Below are positions 44,725-55,644 of a DNA stretch of 64,000 nt, in pieces. Under the pieces are notes generated by a model that did not search any database, had not been told where the DNA came from, and saw only the letters and a list, made by a program, of their open reading frames with translations. Location: the NCBI GenBank assembly GCA_025618425.1, contig CM046846.1, positions 29,283,075-29,347,074 on the forward strand. The letters run 5' to 3'. Position numbers and translations under genes: made by a program. Each line of letters starts with the position of its first letter. The stretch's first letter is position 1. Source of the DNA: Heliocidaris tuberculata (taxonomy: Eukaryota; Echinodermata; Echinoidea; Camarodonta; Echinometridae).

Positions 44725-47700
44725 GTATTTTTGAGATCAGTTGAGTTGATTGAGTGAGAGTATGGAGAGAGACTGAATGGAGCTTGTTTTAGCTTAAATT
44801 CCTTAATTCTTTGACTTTTCATTTCTGAATCAAAAGGAAGAATATCTCACATGACTGCTAATGTTAGTAATGATTTGAAACGGAAGATCGACTTAAGAAC
44901 TAGTTAGAGTTGTGCACAAAAGCAAGAGGAATTATCCCATGAAATTGAACGTGTCAGTGAATATTGTTGAATTAATTTTAAGAAACCTCTCAACATGTTG
45001 TCTACTTGGCAGCTTGGTAGAGTGCTTGTTGCCTTGCCCATCTTCTAAACGGCAGTGGGTCGTTACTAAAAATGCCTTTTGTTCATCAAACACATGGTTA
45101 AAAAGGAGAAAAAAAAGATTAGATGTCTAGAGTATGTGCTCCTGTGGGCGGGCGGTCCCCTGTGAGCAGCCGGCGGTGAATAAAAAATGAAAATAAAATT
45201 TTTTTTTTTGATATCCCTTCAAAAATTACCCTGGACAGTCTCAGGTAGGTTCTATTGCACCAAAAAACATACTCAGCCAAAGCAGTAAGTATCCTGAATC
45301 TCGCTCAACATCATGAGAAATGTACGCCACCAGTCATCGACAAAAAAAATTGCAGTTTCTTAACTTTTAAGTTAAGAGACTATGACATACTTAAACCAAT
45401 ACTTAAACTTTATTTGTTCAATTTGATGTGTAATTTGATGTTTATTTAAGAGAATGAAGTTGATGGTCCATGTTTTGCTTCAGAAATTTTTATTTACACT
45501 ACCACAGGGAAAGCTGCATGGGGGTGGCCGCTCACCAGTGCCATTTTTCTGAGTGGGTCTGGTGAGCAGCCACCCTGTGTAAAACGTGTACAAAATGCAG
45601 GTTTTTGTAGGAAATTGTAGTCTGCTTTCATTTTTTGGTCATGGCGTTTGATAGATCATCATGTTTGACAGATTTTATGGGTTTCAACAGAATATTATTA
45701 ATTTTTATAAAGTATTGGAATGTAATGTATGAAATGTGATATTAATTTTCGTTCACTTAGTCACAAATATGATGCTGAATGCCCGACATATCATGGGCGG
45801 CTGCTCACAGGGGTAGAGGCGGCCACACACAGGACCCCTAGCACCGTTTTGAAAAATGGACACTACTGACCACGTAATTGGTCAATAATTTTAATTTTGC
45901 CTTCTATTTACTTTAGTAAGCAAGTATTTGGACTATGAATTGATTGTATTGAATTATGTGCGAGTCTTTGATTGATAAATCAGCAAATTGCCTTTAAGCG
46001 GCCGCACACCAGAGCCTTTACATGATCTGTGCCAGTTTTGTAAGAAACGTCACTCAAAGCTATGATGGGCTCTGGTGAACACGATATCGGAATAGCTCGG
46101 TATGACCAGATGGGGGGGGGGTTGTGTGTCCGGACACTTAAAAAAAAAAATAACTTGTCAATTTTGCTGTCCTGAAGGTAACACTAAAATTAGTGAATAT
46201 GGCATTCTTGTGAAATAGTCCACCTCGCATTCACTTTGTGCAGTAGCGGTTCATTGAGTGTATTAATGCTATGGTGACTTCATTCCACCTCCATCTGTAG
46301 ACATAACATGCATGTGTGTGTACACCAGAGGCGGCGGAGCGTCGGGCTTGGACAATGGAAGTGGGTGGGCACTTTTTGTCAACTAAACAAAAGGTGCCCC
46401 CCACTTTCATTGTCCGAGCCTGACGTTCCGCCACCTCTGGCGTACACACTGAACGAGTTGTGGATTATTTCTGGAGATGGCCATGAATATTTGCATTTCA
46501 TACAATAGTCGACCCATCTTGTGAAAGATTTGTGACAAATTGCATGCAGAGTTGTTTGATTTAATACCGTTTGAAAGTGACCTGTTTGGACACACGACGT
46601 GTGGCTATACTCAGCCTTCTCGCCAGTTCATAACACCCTTGGTGTTGATATGAAGGGTGACGAATTTCAGAATATAAAAACTATGTGTAGATTCTCCTAA
46701 CAAGGGTAATAAATCAGTGAATGCCTACTTTCAATCTCCAAAGTTGTTTTGATCCTCCCAAACCACCTCCCTGGGATGTCATTTCACTCAATTTTGGAAC
46801 AATAAATGTATCAGTGCATACTTCAACCTGCAAAATTGCTTTGGTCCTCTCAGATCACCCCTATGGGATTCGGTTAAGCCATATTTCTGTCATTTTGAAC
46901 CATGCATAAACTATTTTCTGCCCAGAAGCCGGGGTATTAACTCATCATGCAGGGCCATTAGGTGTCAAGAGTTCATGTGTCAGCTACGGTTCCATGACAT
47001 TTTGCTCCTGCGACAATTGCTCCAGTCTAACGTTGCCATGTTAATCCTAAACCTAAACCTAACCCTAACCCTAACCCTAACCCTAACCCTAACCCTAACC
47101 CTAACCCTAACCCTAATCCTAATCTTCACATTGTCCTGAACAAAAAAACTAATCATGACCTTGACCTTAACCTTTGACCTTTCGAGATATGGACGGCGGA
47201 GAAAATGTCGCAGTGAGCAAATGTCGTGTCACCGCCAGCTACATGTACACACCACATCTTTAAATAGCCTTAAATTTCATGTTTTGTAGAATTTCATGTA
47301 TCTAAATTGTCAAATTTACTCATCATTTAACTTATTTAATTCTGCTATAATATGAATTTTAAAATTAAAATTCAGAAACTCGTACCCAGTGCAAAATTCA
47401 TGCAGGAATTTGCCATAGAGCCTTACTAACTCGACTGATTTTCCGCCGAGTTGGAGTTGTCCCTCATGCGAAGTTATCCCACATCTGTGAATATTCACTG
47501 CTGCATAGTAAAAAAAAAATCCCAAAGTACAGCCATTAAGAATAAGATAGATATCAGAAAACAAACAAATAGTAGTTCATTTCAGTTTTGATTGTGCATT
47601 TGTTTAAAATTCGTAAATTGGGAACCATCCACACCCCCTTCCCCTGCCATGATACCCAACAGATTGGTGATTGGCTTCTCCAGGGCCCCGTTTCATAAAA

Positions 47701-50700
47701 CTTATTATCAATAACAAGTTACAATAACTGTTATAAGCTACTAAAATCCTTGAATCTGATTGGTTGAGAGCGAATTTGTCATGGAAATGAGGCAGTTGAT
47801 ATTGATTTAACAAGTTTTATGAAACAGGGTCCAGATTTGTTGCCATATTTACTGTTGCCTGAGTATTCTCTTTGAGAAGGATTGTACACAAAATTACTGC
47901 TTAATATCTGTATATATATTTTTTAATGAAATAGAAAAACACTAAACAAACTTGTAGAGCTGTCAACTGGTTTAATCACTTGACTGGGGAAGCAAAGGTT
48001 GTGGGTTCGAACCCTGGCACAGCACTACATGAACCCTTTCAAGACAATTGTCCACATTTTGTGGTTTGGCTCAATAACTTTTGATTCAGAGCTCTAAAAC
48101 ATATACCAGATACATGAGTAGAAAGAGCAAAAATTTCTGCACATACTATGTCCATTTTTTGTTGCATGACCACATTGCGTTTGATGCCAGGAATTTTAAA
48201 AACAAGAATAAGCTTTAAAATCCTTAAACTGGCAACACAATGAGAGGTTCAAAATCATTATTTTTCATCAAAATTGGCATTTTTTTCAACTTATCAACAA
48301 AATTATTAACCATATATATATTGTTTTCAAAGACATTACACCTTATTAGAACCATGCAGAACTAAAAGAAAAATATTATTGTTGCCAATTTGAAGAAAAA
48401 ATGTGATCAATTTATCCCTTAAATAATTCCTGACCTGAAAGGGTTAAGCAAGGCATATTATCTACATTGCTTCTCTCCACCCAAGTGTTGATAGGGTACC
48501 CAGTAAGGTGCGAAAGTCATAATGGCTTGATGAAGCACATGTGCACCTGTAAAATGGTTGCCAGGTTGGAATGCTCTCAAGTGGAGTGGGGAACAAGCAC
48601 ACTGAGTGCAGAATTTTGATTGAATCCAGTGACAGTGTTGATAATGCACTGTAGAGTGCTTTGGTCATTTACTTAATTGGAATGACGCTGTATAAAAAAA
48701 ATATTGTTAATACTGTTAATAACCAGGTGCAGTGTTATTTCCCCCATTTTTTGTTTTACCATTCCTTGAAAAGCAGTTTTCTAAGCCATGGGTCTATTAG
48801 TGGGATTGTGAAAACATTTTTATCTTTCATTTTAGCAAGTGGTATTCAAATTGTCTTATATATAATGATGAGCCATCTGGTAATGTCTGCACAAAGGTTG
48901 TTACGTACATGCAGAAAGCTTATGCAGACGTCTGTCCAATTACCAACTAAAATCGTTCTGAATTATTTGAATCTGTTAAAAAGACAATTAAAACATATAA
49001 TATTTCACTGAAATTAAAATCATAATATTTTTCAGAATACCACTGGAACTCATTGGCAAGTTTTTGATTGACTTTAATACACATTTCTGAATCTCTTACG
49101 TCTTTTGCAGGCTATCAAGAATCAAATCAAGATTGAATTTCCGATCGATGATTACTCAAAGCTTCAAGGGGAAATAATAGGACCTCCAGAGACGCCGTAT
49201 GAGGGCGGTAGATTCAAGTTACATATCAAAGTCCCCGAGACGTACCCCTTTAATCCACCTCAGGTAAGTTCATGGGGTACTTGATTAAATTTTAAATTAG
49301 GTTCCAGAGAGGCCATCTAGACAATTACTCAGGTTGAAATTTTTTTACCTAGGGTGGTTATATGCAGTGGGTGGTGCAGAATTCACCTGAAATTATGATA
49401 CAAATATATATTGCCCTGAGAGGGTCTGGTTGAAACTCTGGTCCCCGAGGCGACAAAAACCACAAATTTCTTAATGAGGGGCGCAGCCCCGAAAGAAAAT
49501 GGTCGTCTTCACGTCATCAAGGGTACTATAGTATAACTAGAGACTCAAATGCAGGCAGTATATATATTTGGTTTATATCCGTCATCTTTGAACTAAAGCC
49601 TTAATCTACTCATCTACTGATGATCATCTGCACCGTACCGTAGGCCTACGTACACACAAACAGTTATGAAGAAGGGATGAATGTGCGCGGATATCATCAC
49701 GTGCCGGTGCCTAAAACAATAGATATGCGCTCATGAATGTCGTCACATTGTAGTACACACTTTTTATGTGTGATGTCATACGCCGTATATAGTATCCGTG
49801 AATAGTACTATTGTACACGGATTGCAACGTCAGATTTGACCCTCCATGGCAGTTTTATTACATGACATGCATTGGACCAGTAAGTTGCACAGATTCTTTT
49901 CATGACGGATAAAATAACAAATATATACCTGGTTAGATTGTTTAATGGCTATTGGCTACCTTTGCCACAAAGACAGTTTATCATGGTCCCACTAAAAACT
50001 TGCTAGAAATCACATTCAATGAAGCGTACAGTTACAATTCATCACGAGAACTCAAGATCACCTAAAACTTGAATGCTGATCCACAGATGGCATCTGAAAG
50101 CAGTTTTAACAAGGTTCAAGGGCAGACCTATTTCACTTTGATTTCATGAATTTTTCCCTTTTCAGTCAGTCACAATCAGTCATTTCCAAAAAGTTGTAGT
50201 CTTTCATTATAATACAAAATGCACATAATGTACATTACAGTGAAACCTGCTTTTGCTGCCACCTGTGTTTAAAGACTCCCTTTCTGTACACAGAACAATT
50301 TGTTTCTCTTTCTCATTGAAACTTGAACTAAGGAAACGTATGTAATCAAAAGACCACCTACCAATAATACAAAGAACACCTTTGTTTAGTTTCTTGTTTC
50401 TCTTGATGGGTCTCCCTACAGGTCACATTCTACTTGCAAAGTTATTTAGGGCTAAAATTTTGTGGCAATGTTTATTTTTTTGGGGAAAAATCTCATGGAA
50501 TTAAATCTTTTTGGATGGTAATGACCAACTGTCCCCACAACATCTGTCCATCCTTATTCTTGTTGCCTCTGTATCAAATTTGATTCTACGATGTGACTGA
50601 ATCATTCGATTTCATCCGTCTTGCAGGTAAAGTTTGTGACCAAGATTTGGCATCCGAACATAAGCTCTGTAACGGGAGCCATCTGTTTAGACATACTCAA

Positions 50701-53700
50701 AGACCAGTGGGCGGCGGCCATGACGCTACGTACCGTCCTACTATCGTTACAGGCATTACTAGCAGATGCAGAGCCTGATGATCCCCAGGATGCCGTAGTA
50801 GCCAAACAGGTATGCCCCTGCCTTCATACCCCTCTTCAGGCTTTTAGCTAGGATTTCTAAATTGGGTGTCCAAATTAAAAAAAAAAAAGGATTTCCTAAT
50901 GAAAGGGCATCCACAAAAATAACTTGAATTAACGTGAAGTGGTAACTTTGTAGAGGCTTGATAAAATCTGAGCTGCCTGGCCTTACACGCCATTAGTGTA
51001 TGTAATTTTGTGTAAAAATGAAGCCCAGGAAAAAAATGCACTTCGAAATCATCATGTGCTTCACAAAAGTAAACATACAAGTGAACGGAAATGCCAGACT
51101 CATTTTCCCCCATAGACTGCAGTGTTAGACTAAAGCGTACCCCCTTTCGGTTTCGTAAATTGCAAATTTTATTCAGTCCTGAGTATCTTAATAATAACAC
51201 TGTACATTTGAACACCTTTCTATGCCTGGCTATTTATTCATCCTTCTGAACATCATTATACAAGACAGATATCAAAATTCAACAATTTATTAAATCAAGC
51301 CTCCACAAAGTTACTGATTCCCTTTTTTAAAGAAAGATCAAAGGGCATCTTTCACAAGAAATACGTAAGATCTTTTAGATGTCCTGACACCCTCCTGGCT
51401 AAAATCCTGCCCCTCTCATCCTGTTAATCAAGCAAGACTGGTTGATCAGTTTGTCTTTTCATTGATTTTAACTCTACCTTGGATCATAAGGTAGGGAGTG
51501 TATTAAAGGGCAATCCAACCTTGGTAATAAGATGGTTTAAAAGTTTGAAAGAAATCGGACAAAGAATAAAAAGTTATGGATGTTTGAAAAATAAGATCAC
51601 AACATCTATGCGAATCTCAAATTGGCAATTTAGTGAGTCGATTGTGACATACTTACGGACAGCTTCCCCGTTTATCTATGATACAAAAATATCATTAATT
51701 TACGGTTTTCTCCTAAGCGCCTTTACCCTTGGGGAAGTACTCAAAATATATTGGAGATAGCATATTGTTATAGGTCCTCATGAAAGAAAAAGATCCTGAG
51801 TAATACAATTTGAAAAAAAATGACATTTGAGTAATTTTGTGTGTTGGAGCAAATGAGGGAGTTGTCCGCAACTACACACAGTGACATTACCTATTCGGCC
51901 AATTTGGAATTCCCATATGTATAGTGATTACAACTTTCAACTTTCCATTAAGGTTGGATTTCCCTTTAAGCAAGTAGCAAGTAGTATACCTGCGGCCATC
52001 AGGCAGGTTCTTTATGATAGATTACATGGTCATTTAGGTTATTGAAGATCAGTACATTGTCCATTGGCACTAGACCATGGCCTGGGTTTCAGTATTGAGA
52101 CCTTTTGGTTTCAATCTCAAAGACTTTATATCTCCTAAACAAAACTGTTGACACATCAAAGAGGGCAGGGAGAGAGTTTCATGTCTTGCGCACAGGCTTC
52201 CCATACCTGAATTTCCTAGTCCTTTTGTCAAACTGGTCAAATGTGTGAATCCTTAAAAACATGCCTATATGAATGTATTTATGTGTGTGAATATAGAGTT
52301 CAAATGCTACTTGTGTCTTATTCAGTGTTTAATAGCTGTATGCCTTCTTGTGTTTGACATCAAAAGAAGACCTATATCTATTGCCCGGGCAATATTTTTT
52401 AGCTTTTACTCAGGAAGTGTGAAGTAATATAATATTGAATGGCCTTGAGTGGGATACAAGGGTATATCGCATGAGCTCTGTGCACATTTCACGAGTCGGC
52501 ACGACGAGTGAAATATTTTCAAAGTGAGTGCGATACACCCTTGTGTCCCAAGAAAGAAAAGCCATTCAATAGTATTATTATTAATTGTATGAAACCTAGT
52601 TCCTGAGTTTTCACCATATGTACATGTCCTTAAGTTTTTGTAAATTGACTTCAACATAAAACACAAGTAGAAAAACATCATTTTGTCCTTACCCAAGCAT
52701 CTTGCAAGGGCTGCGCTCATACGTCCATTGTCTTAACCTCTGCATATTTAAATGCGTATTCACTTTTTTACACGTCAGGTGCACCCTAAACCATGAGATA
52801 TGCAAATATATTGCATGGTCATCCGTGTACTTTTACACAAACCATGAGATGCAGATGACCATGCAAATTTAAAACAATATCTCATGGTTTGTGTAAAAGT
52901 ACCAGGAAGACCGTGCAATATATTTCCATATCTCATGGTTTGGGGTGCGCGTGAGGCGTGAAAAAGTGAATACGCGTTTAAATATGCAAATGTTAAGACA
53001 ATGGATGTATGCCTGCAACTCTTGCAAGATGCTCAAGGGTAAGGACAAAATGTTTTTCTGCTTGTGTTTTATGTTGAAGTCAATACAAAAACATGACATG
53101 TCATGGTGAAAATTGAGGAACAAGGTTTCATACAATTAATAATAATAATATTGAATGGCTTTTATTTTGTGGGACACAAGGGTATATCACACTCACTTTA
53201 ATGATATTTCACTCGTCGTGCCGACTCGTGAAATATGCTCATAGCTCATGTGATATACCCTTGTATCCCACTAAAGGCCATTCAATATTAGCCAGTACAT
53301 GTATTATGCTCCATTTTGTCACCAATCATTGGGGTATGTTATGTTATTCTGAATATGTCACACTCGCACGCTATTTAAGAATCACTCTTATTCCATTTAG
53401 GTAGCTTAGTGAAACGTAATCGCGCATAAGATCGCGGGAAAGACGTATAATAGGACAAAATTATTTAAAATCATAATTTTATTCTATGGAGGCAGAACCA
53501 AAATATTAGGATGTAGAATTAGTATTAAACTCTATGAACATCTTTAAGCAAAATAATATGAAAACTTTTATTCTGACAAGTCTGATTGTGATTTTAGATG
53601 CACAGACAAAACTAGCATTTCGCTCTCTGCATCTTTTCCGCGTCTTTACGTGCAATTGCGTTTCGCTAAGCTACATTATCATTGTTTGTTTTCATTATAC

Positions 53701-55644
53701 AGTACAAGGACGACCATGAAGAATATATAAGAACAGCCAAACATTGGACAACGGTCTACGCAGGGGGTAGCGCGAAGAATCAAGAACTGGAACAGAAAGT
53801 TAAACAAATTGTAGAAATGGGTTTTGAAGAAGTGAGTATGACATTTTCTATTACTTCTGTAGCTTTAAAAAAAAATTTGTCATTGATTCTGCAGTTTGTG
53901 CTTGGTGATTTCGGAGGGTAAATGATGATGTTGTTTCAAGGAAAAGGTAATGGCATTGATAAAAATGTGCTGTATGTGGCCAGGGTTGTTACCAGCGACT
54001 TTTTAGTGGTGGAAATTTTATCGCCCGTGAGTTACTTCTGGGCGATTTTTCTCAAAACCGAACATGTGCAAATCAGCTGATTGCAACATTCCAGCTCGGG
54101 ACAAGTACAGTGTGTAGTGATGTTGGGCATGCATGCACGGGTACGTGTACGTGAACCATTTATACGTAAATATGATTCGTATTTGGGAAGGAGCTGCTCT
54201 GCGCTAATGGCTGTGTATAAGTGTATACCTTCCAGGATAATTCTTCGCGCGGTTTCATGTAAAGGTGCTTATGCATACGTATAATTTTTTCATTGAATCT
54301 GCTGGCTTAAACCACAATTCCATGTTCGTAGGTCAAAATCATAGTGTTTTTTCTTTGTCAGTGGGGAAATTAGTGCCGGGCAGGCAGGTGCCATATATTG
54401 CATTGAGTGCCGGTCGGAAATTTCGAGTGGTGGAAGGTTCCGACTGGCGCCGACCACCGTAGTGACAACGCTGTATGTGGCATTTCAGGAGTATCAATTC
54501 GATTTAGGTCAACTGGAACCAGAATGAAATGTCCTTGTCTAACACAGATGATGCTTGCATTAGACTATTTGAAGATGCTTACATGAGAACAGGGCCCCGT
54601 TGCATAAAACTTACCATTAACGGTAACTTTGCCATCAATGGTAACTCCCATGGAAACCTTGATTTTGATTGGCTGTTGAGTGATGTTACCATGGAAGTTA
54701 CCATTGATAGCAGAGTTACCATTAATGGTAAGTTTTATGCAACGGGGCCCAGAACTTGCATATTCAATGTCTTGGGAGATAAAGCTTTGCCAAAAGTGTC
54801 TTAAAGATTAAGTTGAGTTCTGATCATGAGATTGAATTGTGAAAGAAACTGTCTCAAAGCAATTGGGAAAGGTTGATTATGTAGCGCATAAGAATTGGTG
54901 TATGCTGTACGGTTTGGGAATCACCAAAATGATAAGAAATTGACTCACTCCTGCTGAGAGTCACATGCACTGCTTACAAAAATGTGTATATGGGACTACA
55001 CACAAATGTTCGGCCCCGAACATTTCAGCTGTTTCTTGTCATATTTTGAATGTGAGGGCATTTGAAGAGCAATCCTTTTCAGGGGACATTTCTACTATGA
55101 TAATCTTCCAAACAAACAAGAAGAATGAGAAAGCTCACAAATTATTTTTTAGCTATCCCAGAACCCTTAACCTTCTCACAGTTCAACTTTCTTGTACCAA
55201 AATCATGAGAATGTCTTTATTAAATTCAGAATGAACGATTATTCAAGATGTAGAAGATTAGACTAATTGAGAAGCTTTAGACAGAAACATGTTGTTATCA
55301 AATTTTGAATTAATTTGCAATATGTGACAGAAAATATTAAATATTTTTCTAACCTGTCAAAACACCGTTTTCAAGTGCCCTATTCATCATATTTCTGATT
55401 TGTTTGTGCAAAGTTAGAATCATCTTATTATATTTTGCTTATTTATTTTTAAAAAACAAAACCAAAACGATTACCATTCTCCCTAAGCTTTTTCCTGCTA
55501 TTTGCCATCGTAATTTCCAATAAATTTTATCCTTCTTTCTTTCCTTATCCCCTTTTTTTCTCTTCTTCACAGACGTGTGCAAGGGAAGCATTATCTTCAT
55601 CGTGTTGGGACATAGAAAAAGCCATAGAAAACCTGATGAGTTGA
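44662..55644 (+). CDS. UBE2K: Ubiquitin-conjugating enzyme E2 K (E2-25K) with UBA domain
   Basis: Carries ubiquitin as a thioester on its active-site Cys and builds Lys48-linked chains for proteasomal degradation (family knowledge). Five coding exons: 44662-44724, 49111-49263, 50627-50809, 53703-53831 and 55573-55644. All introns are phase 0 with GT-AG ends, giving 199 residues against 200 in human. The UBC fold covers about residues 1-150, with TPYEGGRF, the PETYPFNPP segment, the HPN motif (81-83) and active-site Cys92 in [12 protein letters not shown]. The UBA domain is at about 158-199 ([11 protein letters not shown] to [17 protein letters not shown]). Every catalytic signature is intact. 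The linker between UBC and UBA is the most divergent part. An AATAAA at 56942-56947 may end the transcript. Confidence 0.97.
45131..46016. repeat. Dispersed GTGAGCAGCC/GGCCGCTCAC motifs
   Basis: Related GC-rich motifs at 45131-45181, 45520-45580, 45793-45842 and 45997-46015 in both orientations (for example GTGGCCGCTCACCAG and GGTGAGCAGCCACC). Probably subterminal repeats of one degraded transposon in UBE2K intron 1. Confidence 0.5.
46326..46439. mobile_element. 114-bp near-perfect hairpin MITE (hAT-type)
   Basis: Two arms of about 52 bp (left starts CAGAGGCGGCGGAGCGTC, right ends GACGTTCCGCCACCTCTG) fold around a short AACTAAAC loop with only a few mismatches. Flanks GTGTACAC (46318-46325) and GCGTACAC (46440-46447) match in 7 of 8 bases. 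UBE2K intron 1. Confidence 0.88.
46990..47225. repeat. Interstitial telomere-type (CCCTAA)n inside an inverted-ended element
   Basis: 47043-47121 is (CCCTAA)n, about ten perfect units with decayed edges. Left flank TTTGCTCCTGCGACAATTGC (near 47001) and right flank AATGTCGCAGTGAGCAAATG (near 47202) are related in inverted orientation, so the tract seems to be part of a dispersed element. Confidence 0.85.
47683..47832. mobile_element. GGGCCCC-family MITE, copy 2
   Basis: Begins GGGCCCCGTTTCATAAAACT, ends AGTTTTATGAAACAGGGTCC; interior shares GAATCTGATTGGTTGAGAGC with copy 1. Confidence 0.88.
47952..48032 (+). mobile_element. tRNA-derived SINE-like fragment
   Basis: Contains an A-box-like TAGAGCTGTCAACTGG and, 38 bases on, a B-box GGGTTCGAACCC. 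The sequence between looks like a degenerate tRNA (TCACTTGACTGGGGAAGCAA). No recognisable anticodon stem, so this is a SINE head or tRNA pseudogene. Confidence 0.55.
49111..49263 (+). CDS. UBE2K: UBE2K coding exon 2
   Basis: Acceptor CTTTTGCAG|GCTATC, donor CCTCAG|GTAAGT. Encodes [20 protein letters not shown] to [10 protein letters not shown]. Confidence 0.96.
50241..50420. mobile_element. Decayed Tc1/mariner-type MITE (relative of 8291-8480)
   Basis: Begins TACAGTGAAACCTGC and shares, in reverse orientation, the TTTCAATGAGAAA and GGTGGTC parts of the 8.3-kb copy. The far end is eroded. UBE2K intron 2. Confidence 0.55.
50627..50809 (+). CDS. UBE2K: UBE2K coding exon 3 (active site)
   Basis: Acceptor CGTCTTGCAG|GTAAAG, donor AAACAG|GTATGC. 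Encodes [20 protein letters not shown] to [12 protein letters not shown], including HPN and Cys92. Confidence 0.97.
51503..51969. mobile_element. MITE with AAAGGGNAATCCAACCTT ends
   Basis: Left TTAAAGGGCAATCCAACCTT and right AAGGTTGGATTTCCCTTTAA are inverted ends of a 467-bp element in UBE2K intron 3. The open frame inside has no recognised domain. Confidence 0.82.
52428..53293. mobile_element. Foldback element with terminal hairpins
   Basis: Whole element is one large inverted repeat (outer ends AATATTGAATGGCC and GGCCATTCAATATT; centre around 52,860 with AAACCATGAGAT/ATCTCATGGTTT). Each end is itself a hairpin of about 140 bp, in which GGGATACAAGGGTATAT pairs with GATACACCCTTGTGTCCC. UBE2K intron 3. 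Confidence 0.88.
53703..53831 (+). CDS. UBE2K: UBE2K coding exon 4
   Basis: Acceptor TTCATTATACAG|TACAAG, donor GAAGAA|GTGAGT. Encodes the end of the UBC domain ([20 protein letters not shown]), the linker and the start of UBA ([11 protein letters not shown]). Confidence 0.95.
54592..54750. mobile_element. GGGCCCC-family MITE, copy 3 (best-preserved arms)
   Basis: GGGCCCCGTTGCATAAAACT at the left and its exact reverse complement at the right; arms continue through ACCATTAANGGTAACT. AGAAC occurs on both sides and may be the target duplication. Confidence 0.88.
54801..55160 (+). mobile_element. ~370-bp dispersed element, copy 2
   Basis: Begins TTAAAGATTAAGTTGAGTTC and shares GAAAGAAACTGTCTCAAAGC, TATATGGGACTACACAC and GGCATTTGAAGAG with copies at 17505 (reverse) and 60420. 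UBE2K intron 4. Confidence 0.8.
55573..55644 (+). CDS. UBE2K: UBE2K coding exon 5 (UBA end and stop)
   Basis: Acceptor TCTTCTTCACAG|ACGTGT. Encodes [20 protein letters not shown] then LMS and TGA at 55642-55644. Confidence 0.95.
   Translation, partial: TCAREALSSSCWDIEKAIENLMS

Noticed and set aside
47043..47121. A true chromosome end
   Set aside because: The telomere-type tract lies inside a UBE2K intron with coding exons on both sides, so it is interstitial.
48661..49011. 116-residue plus-strand frame before UBE2K exon 2
   Set aside because: Low-complexity hydrophobic AT-rich translation; ends before the real exon and is not in its frame or splice pattern.
50844..51215. 123-residue minus-strand frame in UBE2K intron 3
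   Set aside because: No domain, begins in poly-T/poly-A, and lies antisense in an intron of a well-supported gene.
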